64,000 nucleotides of DNA, taken from assembly GCA_016758965.1 (NCBI GenBank), contig JAEPRB010000165.1, forward strand, positions 1 to 64,000, in the 5' to 3' direction. The notes beneath the pieces were generated by a model that searched no databases, was not told where the DNA came from, and worked only from the letters and a program-made list of their open reading frames with translations. Shown here piece after piece: positions 38,181-50,528 of this stretch. Both the position numbers and the translations under genes were made by a program. How positions within the stretch are numbered: position 1 is the first letter of the stretch; each line of letters opens with the position of its first letter. The stretch is from Circinella minor. Lineage: Eukaryota > Mucoromycota > Mucoromycetes > Mucorales > Lichtheimiaceae.

Positions 38181-40267
38181 AGCATCATAACCGACTTGAT
38201 TACTCAAAGAGTATAAAAAAAAAATTGAAAGTTGGATAATCCATTCATTTTTTTTATTATTATTACTATTATTATTATTTGGTGCAGTATATTTTCTAAT
38301 AATAAAAGATCAACTAAAATGATGACTGAGATCATTTGATCTAAATTATTGTCTATTTATTTTAGACAAAAATATATATATACTTTATTACATATCTCTT
38401 TTCCTTTTTTTTTTTTTTTTTTTTTTTTACAATACAATGTAATAATTATTAAAGTAAACTTATAATAAATGTGTTTTGAGTAAAAAAAAAAAAAAAAAAA
38501 GACAGTGTATATTTTATTATGTGCTAAATGCGTTGTTGTGTCAAATTTTGGAAACAAAAAAAAAAGGCTATGATAGACGTTGACAAATGATGTGACGTCA
38601 AGATTGGAAAGAAAAAAAAAAAGTTCTACGTAGCTTATGCCTGATGAATGACGGGTGGGGAAGAAAGAGGCCCAAGTCATTCATGTGTATGGACCGGTTA
38701 ACTGATATATATTCCTTTAATTAGACAAATTTTGGTCCGTTCTTCAAGGAAACGGATATAATTACTCGAAAACAAGGTAAAAAAGAGTATTTGTATATAT
38801 ATATATATATCGGAATGGTTTAAAAGTCGCTGTAAAACTAACAAATTTCGATGATTGAGACAGGTTCGAAAATATCAGCGACAACAGTAATAAAAACACA
38901 CCCACTTTTTAATTATTTTAATTCACTGAGAGCAGAAAACAACAATAATTTGAACATTGACTTTTCAACTAACTATGACGGCATACATGTTCTTTTATTA
39001 CACCAAGAAAAAAGTAATAACAAAAAAAGCGTAAATATTTTCAATGTCCTATATTCATACGTACGTAGTAATAATGACGATGATGATATATCTTTATCAT
39101 ATAAAAAATATTTACGTATCAATTTACATTTTTTACATATTTAAGTATTATATTTAAAATATACCACCCAAATCTAGAGTTCATGTTAGTCAGCTATTAA
39201 TTAAATGGGCCAGAACGTCTTAACTACGTATATGTAACGCATATATCACCCATCAACCCTAATATAATAATCACCATAACAACGTCAAATGACTTTATTC
39301 CATTTTTCAGTTTATTTTTGTTATCAATATAGCCAACAACTGGTTTGTATCTCAAAATCCATTTTAACCAAAACTTTTTGCTTTATCCTATCCCTACGTA
39401 TAACCTACTTTATTGTACCTCTAGACTCGAATAACAAGATACTCTTAATCAAAATTACGTACACCATCTTTGAATTCATATGAAAAAAAAGTTTTTTATA
39501 CCATGTTTCCCATCCCCTAACATTAAAATTTTTTTCTCTTTTTAATAAGTAAAACATATACGTAACGCTTACCAGCTTATTCAATTTTTGCGCTTAATAG
39601 GTATCTTTTTTTTTTATTTTGTTTTTTTTTGGGGGGGGGGGGAGAGAGAGATAAATAATAAATTTGATTGTTTTTCTATTTAATAAAAGAATTTTCTTTA
39701 TTCTTATTTTTACACAATGCTAACAACAACAAATCTCCTTGTGTTTCAAAAATTATTTACGTTACGTTATTAAATAAAATGAACGCGGAAATGACCGATA
39801 AGGTTTTGTTAGTGCTATCCCAAACTGACATAATCCCCTTCTTCAAATCTGATATTAAGTAATAACTATCTATTAGAAAGAATATCTTTTGGTATATATA
39901 TATATATATATATATATACATTTTTTCTTTCTCCTCAAAAAAAAAAAAAAAAAGAATAAGGCTATAAGGTATATATATATATATATATATCCCTTTTGAT
40001 TTGCTTATCATACTCCTTCACCCCCTTATAATTCATAACGTAACGCCATATTTCTGAGTAAAATGTTAAAAATAAATCCTTTCTTTTTTTTGGGATAAAA
40101 ACAAAGAAAAAAACTGTATTTAACAAAAAGAAAAAGGAAAAAACAAATAAGCAGAGAGAAAGTAAATAATATGAAAATGTGTTTAAAAAACAATAATAAA
40201 GAAAGAGAGGTGTGCGTGTGTATATATTGTTTAGAGAAGTTTAGGATATATAAATTCGAGAGAGAGA

Positions 40268-40303
<36 letters not shown>

Positions 40304-40345
40304 AGGAGTGGGGGGGGAGGAGAGAGATATTTAGGGGAATTGAAT
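38181..40345. other. Intergenic region between convergent genes
   Basis: No supported gene. Contains TA tracts (near 38796-38810, 39894-39916, 39970-39990), a 12-G run at 39631-39642, a GT repeat at about 40270-40302 and several TACGTA palindromes. The right end holds the 3' side of the calcineurin-tail gene. Confidence 0.5.
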
Positions 40346-40886
40346 TTACACGGTATCGTCATTTGTTCGTTCCTTTGCTTTTAACGTTGATAAAGCTATT
40401 TTATATAATAGAATAAAAAGGAAAGGTGTATGATTGTGTGTATATAAGAAAGAAAGAGAATTATTATTATGTTTATTATATTAAAGAGAAAATGACCGGA
40501 CCCCAGAAGAGAGAGAGAGAAAGAAAGAAAGAATATATAAATTTAAATTGACACTTGGTGAACTTTAATAAAGAATGAACCAGGTCATTGATTTGTTATT
40601 ATATATAATAATAATTAAAAGGAAATTGAGGTTACATACCTTGTCGAAGACCTTGTTCACCATGTGCTAAAGTACCTACGGGTAATTTACCGTTCATATT
40701 TTTGATTTCCTTGACCATTTCAGGATTTTCACGTAAAACTGAAAGTTGTCGTGATAATTTACCAATAGCAATCACTTTCTTTTTAATAACAAGACGTCGA
40801 TGACGATTAGCTAAAATATTTGAAGAAGGTGTAGTATGTTCATTGGCGAGTTCGTCTTGGTGAACGTTAATGACAGCAAGAGACAT
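40346..40886 (-). CDS. Free-standing calcineurin A C-terminal tail-like protein, about 98 aa
   Basis: Exon 1 runs 40886-40640 and ends in a perfect GTATGT donor; the best second exon is 40395-40346 (acceptor ATAG, reading ALSTLKAKERTNDDTV). A nearer acceptor (about 40563) would give a six-residue ending instead. The product matches only the end of calcineurin A catalytic subunits: the tail of the B-subunit-binding helix (INVHQDEL), the calmodulin-binding stretch (VIKKKVIAIGKLSRQLSVLR), then GKLPVGTLAHGEQGLRQ and a divergent autoinhibitory-like segment. No phosphatase domain is present. An in-frame TAA lies seven codons before the ATG, and TATATATA lies about 30 bases upstream, so this is a real start, not the end of a longer exon. 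It could be a regulator that competes for calmodulin, or a decaying partial duplicate. Confidence 0.65.
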
Positions 40887-40909
40887 TTTTTGTTGTTGTT
40901 GTTGTTATT

Positions 40910-40921
40910 TGATGTATATAT
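40910..40921 (-). promoter_or_regulatory. TATA-like element before the calcineurin-tail gene
   Basis: TATATA-rich stretch about 30 bases upstream of the ATG at 40886, followed on the coding strand by an ACAACAACA leader. Position and sequence suit a fungal core promoter, but TA runs are common in this DNA. Confidence 0.35.
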
Positions 40922-42221
40922 AAAAAAAAAAGAGGTTTTGAGTTGAAGAAGTTCTTTTATTGAATTGTAAGATGATAATGAAAGATAAAAAAAAAAAAAA
41001 AAAAAAAAGTGATTTGTGGTCCTTTATATATTTCAAAAAAAAAAAAAAAATTGTATATCTTTTCTACATCGAATAATGGGGGAAAAAGAAGATTCTTTTT
41101 GGGGGGGGGAGAGAGGAGAGAACAGAAGAAAGAGAGAATGGAATTAAAGAGGAGAGAGGTTAAAGAAAAAGAAAAGAATAATAGAAAAGTGGGGGGGGGG
41201 AGAGAGTTGGTTAAAAAAAAAAGGGGGGGGAGGGGAAAGAGATCACTTTAATGCGAAAGTTAAGTTTTATGTTGAATGGATGACGGGGGAGGGAGATAAA
41301 TGGGCGGGCCCACACGATTCATCTTTTAACGGGAAGAATTAGAAGATGCAGAATAACGCATAAACGAAGAAAATTTGTCAGGGACTAATCGAAACTTCTA
41401 ACTCTTCTATTTTAAAGTATAATTGTATAAATAAAAAAAAAAAAAAATTGGGATCTTTTTGAAGGTTGTTGTTGTATAATAAATTTTTAGTTCCGATGAC
41501 ACTTGATTATTCAAAACCAAAAGATAATGTAAAGGAGTACGTATATTTAATTATAGTATGAAATCATTTCATGAAAAAAGAAAAAAATGTACTATCTTTT
41601 TTGTTATATGTAAAAGCTTAAATTTATTCATCAACTCCTATATTACGTATCATTATCATTATCATTATTATATTTTGATGCAACTTGGCTTGATATTCAA
41701 TAGTTAAAAAAAGAGGCACTCGGAACTTGTTTATCCCTTTTCATCTTTCATCCCCCTTCTTCGTTTAAGAACAAACTTTTTTTTTTTTCTGGTATTGGTG
41801 AAACGCCAAAAAAAAAAAAAGAAAAGGACGATTCAATTCAAAGATATTATTAGTGAAACAAATCGATGATTCCATAACAAAACAATAAACATTTCCGTAA
41901 CGAAAATTCCTTAAATAAGTTGTAAAGTAACTAGTGTTACACAAAGACACAGTTACTCTCCCCCACATTATACTCCCCGGTACGTAGATCCCCACTTTTT
42001 AATAATAATAATAATAATAATAAAATGATCTCATGGACAACAAGATATAAAGGTTTACTATGATTCATTTTGGTCTGTGTGTAAAAATTCAGATAACACA
42101 AGAAAAATTCAAATGCATAATTAAAAAATATTTTCTTGCATATATATAAGTTCTCCGTCATTTAATCATCATAAAATATAATATTACAACAACTTACGAA
42201 ATAAATCATGCCATTGTATAA

Positions 42222-45051
42222 TACGTACGTATAATGGGTTCTAAAAAAAATAAAATAAAAAAATGATGCAGCAGAATTATAATAAATTATGTTTCTTTTT
42301 TTTCCAAAGAGAATAATCTATAATTCTATCATCACTGGGTCTTTCGGTGAGTGTTATTCTTCTTCTTTTTTACGTACCGTTTTCATTATTATTATTATGC
42401 AACTTAACTTGATGAAACAAATTTTTATATAATTATTTTACATAAAACTTCATAATAATAATAATAATAATAATTTTTATTTGGAATATTTTTGTTAATT
42501 ATTTTTGTTTTTTTAATGCATGATAAATAGAAAACAGTGTGGCATTTTTATTAGCCGTTTCCGTATATATAAATGTTAGAAGGGGGGTGGGTGTGAAAGA
42601 GAGAAAGGGGCGGAGAGGAGCACTCATTGTGATAGTTTTTTCTATAATATTTAAGGTTTATCATATTATGCATTAGAGTCATTCCAGGAAAAAAAAATAT
42701 AACATGCAAACAAAATAGTACGTATAATGTATTATATATATATATTTTACTTGCATTTTACGTATACAATGAGTGTTCTATATAACTCAATAAAATGATG
42801 TCTATTGATGTTATATAAATTGATAAATGTATTTATTTATTAGACATCATGTTGGACGATGATGATGATAAAAAAAAAAAAGGAGTTTTATACATTAAAT
42901 GCAATGCACAATTAAAAAGAAATGTGGGAAAAAAAAAAAGTCAATATATAATATTGTATCATCCCCCCCCCAAAAAAAAACACACACACACACATAAAAT
43001 TTACAAGTGAATAAATGAACTCCACATTACAATAATACACTTACGTATGAAGAAAAATGAATAGTAATAATAATAAACAAAAAAAAATGCATATTTATTA
43101 TATCAATAATCAAATAATTCCTTAAAGAAACAGTTTTTGATTAAAGTATACAAATTAATAGTTTTCAACTCAATTGTATAATAGAAAGGAGAGGGGGGGG
43201 GAGGAATATGAAGAGGGATATAACCGCCATTTTTTTTTGTTATATGAATATGTATACAGGCACAGTACGTATGTGTACAGTTTATGTGAGAGAAAAAGGA
43301 GCTTTCAATTTCAGAAAAAAAAAACAGAATTATCTCTCTCTTTCTCTTTTACCTTTTATGAAATATGGATTGGCGTTACCCTTTCTTTATAGTTCAGAAA
43401 ATGTGTGTGATACATGTACTTTATTCAATGAAAATACCTATACTATTATTTATTTACGTACGTATTCTCGTACGTACGTATTATTTATAATTAACCATAA
43501 AAAAGAAAATGACGTTGTTCGTTGTGTATTGATACGTACATATGAAAATGTAATAATATTATATTGATACATAATTATTATTGTTTGACTATTTTCCTAC
43601 TCCCCCCCCCCCTTTTTTTTTTCTCTCTCTCTCTCTGGGGACATAAAATGTCATTTATTCAAGAATTATGTATAATGCAAAGAAAAAGTAGAAACAATTT
43701 TTTTTTAACTCCTGGAGAAATAATATCTTATTGACAAAAATCCGCCTTCATCGTTTTTTATTCCTCCTTTCTTTATAAGTTACAGTATATGTGCAGCAAC
43801 ATAACTTGCAGTTTACATAACACTCTCTTTGATTTATTTATACTACGTACGTATACTTTCGGATAAACATTAAAATGGCGTTTAATGTTAAAAGATCTAT
43901 TATTAAATAATTATTTTTCTTATTTGACAATACATTAATAATAATAATAATGCATACGTAAATAAACAAGAACAGTAATTATTTATTGAAACAAAATCAA
44001 GTACGTACATACATTTCTTTGATATATATTTTGTACTATGAGTACATATAAAAAGTTGTAGTAATAGGACACTTATTTTATTACGTAGTACGTATTCGGA
44101 TATCTATATATTAATAGTAAGTTGTGTAAAGTTCAGAACTATATATATATATATATATATAATTGAGGGTTTACGTACTCGAAAGGAGTTATTTATCCTG
44201 TTGAATGCAAAAATATGTTTCTTCAGGAGAATTCCATACAGCACTCTGCAATCATTTTATTCTTAAAAAAGTTTTTTTTTTTTTTCCTTTTTGTTCTATT
44301 TATAACGCAATCTGTATTTACGTACCACTATGATGGGAAATGCAATATCAATGTATGATACGTATCTTTCCAAGAAAACAACTCTTATTTTTCCCCAATC
44401 ACTAATTATATAATTGATTAGTATTATAATAACACTTGGTTATATTATTTAATCTATTATTATATATATTTATCAAGTACTTGTATATTTACGTACAATA
44501 TTATTTATTATGATAGCACTAAAGGAATAAAGTTCATTTTCAATGATCAATTTGTTTTTTTTTTTTTTTGAGTTTTTTAAAAGATAAAATCATCTTTTTA
44601 TATTGAGTTAAATCCCACGCTTGTATATACGTAGACAACTCATTTTTCTTGTGATTCAAATATACAGTCTACGTATATAATTAGTATACGTATAACGTAA
44701 CTTTATATTTAATGTTCTTCTAATAACATATTATTATTAAGTTTACTGTAAAGGTTTCTTTAATAGTAGTTTGGATAGGGCTGAAGCTTCTTGTTATCGA
44801 GTATTTTTAGTGTATGATTTAAATGTTACGTTTATTATATGGTACGTAGATATTTTTATAATGTTATTCTAACTACTCTCTTCTTGTTTTAAAACTTCTA
44901 ATGGAAAATATATATAGAAAACTATTTTTTTTTCTTTTGTAATACGTACGTACGTAAAAAGACATTAAAGACCATGAATTGAACAGTTTCCCTCAAATAC
45001 ACTTGTAATATGTAAATAATATGTCAGTTTATTTAATTATTCAAATACGTA
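42222..45051. repeat. Dense cluster of TACGTA palindromes
   Basis: Examples: 42222, 42371, 42719, 42759, 43042, 43266, 43455, 43471, 43844, 44002, 44082, 44319, 44490, 44670, 44943 and 45046. At this base composition about one would be expected by chance in this length. Confidence 0.75.
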
Positions 45052-45658
45052 ATGTACCTACTTAATAATAATATTATCCATAGTTATTAAATGCTGTCCT
45101 ATACTTTTTTTTTTATATAAAATATACAGGACATACAGATTATATTTTATTTATTGACTCGATATGTATATAAACTATTCATCTCGTATAACAAAAAGGT
45201 TGAAAGATATTAACCAAGTAAATAAAACTACAGTATGGGCAACCGCCAAAAAAAAATATATGATGCTTGGCAGCGCATCTCACTTTAATAAATTGTTCAA
45301 AAGGCCAAACTAACATAATTGCCTTGATATATAATTACATTCGTATCTTTGTCATCTATAGAACAGTTATGTATAAAACTTGAAAATTATTTATCACCTG
45401 TGCGGTGACGAAAAGATATATAAATGAGTTGAATTAAATAAATACTATTACGATTACGTACTGATATTTAATAGTACTGTTACTAGACAATTTATAAAAA
45501 AAAAAATATATTGCTTAATAACCTTTTTTGGGTGTGGTGTGTTGGTGTCCATAGCAATTTTTTTTATTTGGGTAAAAAAAAAATAGTTTAAATTTGGTTT
45601 TGCATAAAGCTCTTTTTGTTTTTTTTTTTTTTTTTTTACAACGTTTCGTTTTCCCTTC

Positions 45659-46577
45659 ATGTCACAATCACTTTCATTTGCTGAGGTAAAATGCTTTCTA
45701 TTTATCTTATTTGAATATGTATACATATATATAAACTGATTTAACCTATTTTATATGTATATAGTTATATGTTGCATTAGATCCAAAGTCTATTCATAAA
45801 GCAAACCAGGTATATATATATTACACAATTCAATTCAATCAATAGCCATTACTCAATCAAGTTTTCTTGTGTGTGTGTGTGTTTTTTTTCTTTGACTAGT
45901 CAAAACCATTATGTGAAAATATATTTGATGTACCACGATCTGATCTTTTCGAAACTTATAATCGACTACGTCAAGCATTTTGGTCTAATGAACCATCAAT
46001 AGATACAACCATTGCAACTTTAAATAATAATACAACAACACTAACTAATGATACAACATCTCCATTTATTGAACAAAAAATAGCAACACCTGCATCTCCT
46101 TCTATACCATTAAAACGTCAACCAAGTGATTTGGAGATTATACCATCAGAAGTTCAAGAACAAATATTATTGAATACCAATACTAAGCGTCGTCGAATAG
46201 ATAGAACAGATTCACCTAAACTTCAACAACAACAACAAAAAGAATTATTTGGATCAGCTAAAATACCCTCTTTATATACATTATGGGGAATTAAACGTAT
46301 TATAATACAACAATTACGATGTAGTTTACCAAGTAAAGATATCATATATACTTTTAACCTCTCCCTGGGTGGGTATGGAAAAAAAAAAGATTATCTAAAA
46401 CGCGTTTTTTTTTTTATAGATTATAATGAAACAAAAATAATTCATATTATTAAAGAATGTGATCAACAATGTAATCAAGAACAAAAACAACATTTAAAAC
46501 GATATATTGAACCTATTTTACTTTCAACACGACGTCAATGTTTATCCTTAGAAGAAGCATTAAAACGATGGGAGTAA
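45659..46577 (+). CDS. Hypothetical protein, 232 aa, four exons
   Basis: Exons 45659-45685, 45765-45809, 45900-46368 and 46420-46577 join in frame. The product starts MSQSLSFAELYVALDPKSIH; a segment NIFDVPRSDLFETYNRLRQAFW is conserved-looking and probably helical. A Thr/Asn-rich linker and a basic stretch TKRRRIDR (possible nuclear signal) follow, then a helical C-terminus (LWGIKRIIIQQLRCSL, KRYIEPILLSTRRQCLSLEE). No signal peptide or membrane segment. I do not recognise the family; a nuclear protein is plausible. The stop is followed at once by a run of A (46576-46602), and the next gene converges from the other strand with its stop at 46650. Confidence 0.6.
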
Positions 46578-46602
46578 AAAAAAAAAAAAAAAAAAAAAAA
46601 AA
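46576..46602. repeat. 27-base A run between convergent stop codons
   Basis: Lies in the 72-base gap between the two convergent genes. It would serve as part of both 3' UTRs, as A on one transcript and U on the other. Confidence 0.7.
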
Positions 46603-46649
46603 CATTTTTTATTATTATCTTGGGAGTAGAGAGGATGAAGTTTTTTTTA

Positions 46650-48046
46650 TTATTTTTTGGAAAAGAAATTTTGAATGGATTGACGTTTTTTATTGGAAAG
46701 TGTAAAAGATGCATGATGACGAAGGAATCCATTTTTCTTATTGGTATTATTATTTTTGATATGATTATCATTATGATCCGTTTCTAAGAATAATGACATG
46801 GAAGACGGCCTGCGTTCTTTTTTATCTTCTTGATTATTATTGTGTGATGATGATGGAAATAAAGAAGATGATCCTTCTTGTAAATTAACTAAATCATCTT
46901 GTAAATGTCTACGTAATTCTTCTCGATCAAGAACAGTAGTTGTTGTTGTTCCTGTTATTGTAGTTGGTATTGAAGAAGGTGGTAAAGGAAATTCAATGGA
47001 ATGATTATTATTATTTTCATTGGTATTATTGGTATTATTAAAACCACCAGGGTTAATTTCACTACTATCATTATAATTCATGATATAACCCAAAGGTCGA
47101 GAATCTATGGGTAAACTTGAAACAGATGATAAAAAGGATGATGTTGGATCAACAATATTAGTGGATGCTGCAGCACTACTCGTTACAGGAATAGATGAAG
47201 ATTGTAAAGCATAATCACGAATAAGACGTTGATGATCATCTGTTAAGATTTGTTGTTCTTGTTGTTGTTGTTGTTGTTGATGATGATGATGAGGTAATGG
47301 TGAACAAGTAGGTAATGATGGTAATTGTGATCCACGAAGTTGAATCACTTGATAGGCACGTTGTTTCCTTCGAGCTTCTTCAAATAAAGCGAACCAATTA
47401 GCAGGTACTTCTACTTGTAAATAACGTGTCCATAAATGAACGGGTGGATTACCAGCATTATCAAATGCATCAAATGATTCGAAATCTCCAGGTAGAAATC
47501 TATTATAAATCTATTAATACTTACGTATCTCAAAAGAAAAAATGATTTTTTTTCTTACCTTGCTTCAGACCAACGTAATGGTACTGCTTCTGATCCTTTT
47601 AAGAAAAAAAAAAGAATATATCAATGACATAATTTACACAAACTCTTTAATAATTAAATAAAATAAAATCATACTTAGTATCGAAAAACAACACATTTCA
47701 TCATCCCATCCTATAAAAAAGTTATTTTTGTTTCAGTTTGTTCATTTATTTTTTATGCAGAAAATAAAATTATATCCCCTCTCTCACCCCCCCCACCTTT
47801 TTTACCTTCAAACAATGTTATTGACACATGATTAATCTTTACAATGTATAATGAACCTTTTGTTAAATCGTCATGATGAACAGGTTCTAATGTAGATAAA
47901 CTTTTTGGTTTTGAATTTTGTTTTTTTTCTAAAGTATTAGAAGTTTGCCAACGAGCAAGTCTTTGTAAAGTAGTTGATTTTTTTGGTATTTGATTATTAT
48001 TATTATGATTAATATTATTATTATGACTGGTATTATATTCAACCAT
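46650..48046 (-). CDS. Hypothetical protein, 387 aa, four exons
   Basis: Exons 48046-47806, 47710-47675, 47595-47559 and 47499-46650 join in frame. Two exons are under 40 bases. The N-terminus is Asn/His-rich, then GSLYIVKINHVSITLFEGWDD suggests beta structure, followed by EAVPLRWSEARFLPGDFES and VHLWTRYLQVEVPANWFALF, which look like a conserved globular core. The C-terminal half is low complexity (His/Gln, Ser, Asn/Thr-rich) with a basic end (SNKKRQSIQNFFSKK). No membrane segment. I do not recognise the family. The intron-by-intron frame continuity is good evidence that it is a gene. Confidence 0.6.
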
Positions 48047-49606
48047 AATATAAATTTAAAAGGGCGAGAGTCGTATCTGTGTGTATAGAGAAAAAAAGGA
48101 ATGGAGAGGGGGTGGGGGAGAGAAGAAGTGTTTTTTTTGTTTTGAGAAAGAATAGTAATAACAAGAAGAAGAAGATATAATTAGAAGAGGGGAAAATATA
48201 GATGGATCCTTCTCTCCCCCCCCTTTCCATATTGTACAACTGTTTATAATCATAAGAGCTTTTTTTTTTTAGACCGGCGATTTCAAATCTATTATATTTA
48301 GTGTTACATGTAATTCTAACAATGTAACACCTTTGAAAAAAAAATGTTGAATACGTAACTGGTTTCCAGACCAATTAATTTTTTTTTTTTTTCTGAACAT
48401 GATTTTTTTTTTTTTTCAATTCACATGTATTATATCATTAAAAAAAAAGATTCAATTCTATTGGTATTTCTATTAGTGAAGGTTATAATATATTTAATAA
48501 TAGTAAAACATGGTCTGGCTAAAATTTTTGACATATCAAACAAATCTTTTGTGTGTCTGGATATGCGATATATAAATAATTTTATCATTTTTTTTTTTTT
48601 TACTGTTTTTGTTGATTAATAGGTAGTACTACTTTATAAAGTAGTTCAAATTAACACATACACACAATCTTTGGGGTGGGGGATGATGGGTTATGATATT
48701 TAGTAAGTATATGTTATGTGTATTTAATTTGAAAGACTTTTATTATGTATACTTCAATACGTAAAAAAAAACGTGAAATATATAAATGTATGAAGTGGAT
48801 AATGAATTCCCAATATGTATAGTACAAAACCTTTTTTTTTTTTTGTTTAGTATCCACTCTATAAGCGAGATATATATAGTTTTTGCGAAATCTATCTCGT
48901 AAGTAATTATAACCTGATTTCGTAACTATTCTCTTCGTTTTTATTTGTATAAAAAGAGGAGAAATATGGCTACGTACTACAAAATAAACATGTGTGTCTG
49001 TACCTTTTATTTCTATTCACTTCTACGTACATAGTTATTAATACATAAATGAATTTAACTATTGTAAACATTTCATTTTTTTTCTCGGTAAGAGGGTGAT
49101 TTTATTCATCTATACGTACTAAAAATTGTACATGTTATATTAAAACAGAAACTATAAAAAATATATTAAAAGCTAAAAACAAAGTCATCTTTTAATTATT
49201 TTATTATTGTAACCTCTGTTCAATCCAACCCAATAAAATTACACAAAACGCACAGAATTAATTATTTATTAATAATTAAAAAAGTTCTTTGTTGGGATTA
49301 TTACAAAGAAGAAGAAAAAAAAAAGCGGGAAAAAAATACTAATAATTGTTTGCATTATAATGATTGATACATGGTGAGGAAAAAAAAAGGGGGGGGGGGG
49401 AAGGGGCGGGAAGAGGAGAAAATATTATGTACAAAATGTTATGGGTAAAAAATCATACACACAAGACACAGACACGCATACACACGCAAGTAAAATAAAA
49501 TAAAATAAGAAAACGAACGAAAATTGTATAATAATAAAAATATAAAAAATAATAATAAATAAAAATATTTCAATCCAAAAACATTACTTGGGGGGGGGAA
49601 GGGGGT
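48047..49606. other. Intergenic region
   Basis: Contains the promoter side of the 387-aa hypothetical gene (pyrimidine/purine tracts at 48090-48235) and the 3' side of the INTS10-like gene (12-G run near 49389-49400; eight-G run near 49591-49598). No gene supported. Confidence 0.5.
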
Positions 49607-50492
49607 TTATACTTCTTCATTTCCTTTCAATATCATATTTTTTAAAAACTTTTGAAGTACATGACGCATTCGTTGAGGTGACATTTTAGGTGAATAACGA
49701 CGAAGACGATATTCTAAACATCGTGTTACAATATCCTTGGGAACAAATGAACGTTGCATTTGTTCTGTTGTCATGATAACATTTTCTGGAATACTACTAT
49801 TATTATCCATATTACTTGTACCCGAGGGTCCATTACTATTACTACTACCCATATGACTCGTACTAGTACTTTCACTTCCTTGTCTATGTCTTGTTCCAGG
49901 TAATCGTGGTGGTTCACGTTTAGGAAGCATCACTGAAGTAGCTGGACGACTATAATAAAATGAAGGTGACATCCAATTGGCATGTGCATTCTTTTGTGCT
50001 GAAGCAGAATACCATGTAGGTGACATGGACATACTTGGTAAAATAGTATTCGTAAATGAAGGTTGGTATATTGGTGGAGGTGGAGGTGGAATTGGATTTC
50101 TACTTGATGCTCCACCTAATGGTAATGAACTAAATGAAGGTAAACTACGTACAGATCCAGTATCATCAATTGTTGATGATGCTGTTGTTGTTGTTGTTGT
50201 TTCTTTCTTGTTGGAGTAATTTTCATTTGTTGTCGTTGCCGTTGTTTGTGATGTAGGATGAGATTGAGGTGAAGAAACAGCACCTAATTGTGGAGAAGAT
50301 GGTATAGATCCAGCTTGAGATGATGATGAAATAGACATGTGACGATAACTACTACGTAAAGCAAATTCAGGTGGAATAATATCTAATGTTACTGTATCTG
50401 ATTCATGTAAAGATTGTACAGTTTGAAGAATTTCAGGAACTAATATTAATAGTAAATTTAATCAATTAATAAAATTCAATTCAATTTATATG

Positions 50493-50528
<36 letters not shown>

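Larger units (their letters stand above)
40887..45658. other. Long intergenic region rich in TACGTA palindromes
   Basis: About 4.8 kb with no supported gene. G runs (41101-41109, 41191-41200, 43192-43201), a C run (43602-43612) and trinucleotide repeats (AAT/ATT) are common. From about 42180 to 45060 I count about 30 TACGTA hexamers, some overlapping as in TACGTACGTACGTA. Open frames at 43174-43567 look fortuitous. Confidence 0.6.

Noticed and set aside
40171..40416. Plus-strand frame over the GT repeat as a gene
   Set aside because: It encodes a poly-Cys/Val microsatellite translation and overlaps the end of the calcineurin-tail gene on the other strand.
43174..43567. Overlapping open frames of 72 and 119 codons
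   Set aside because: They lie in simple-sequence DNA, have no splice partners and their translations are composition-driven.
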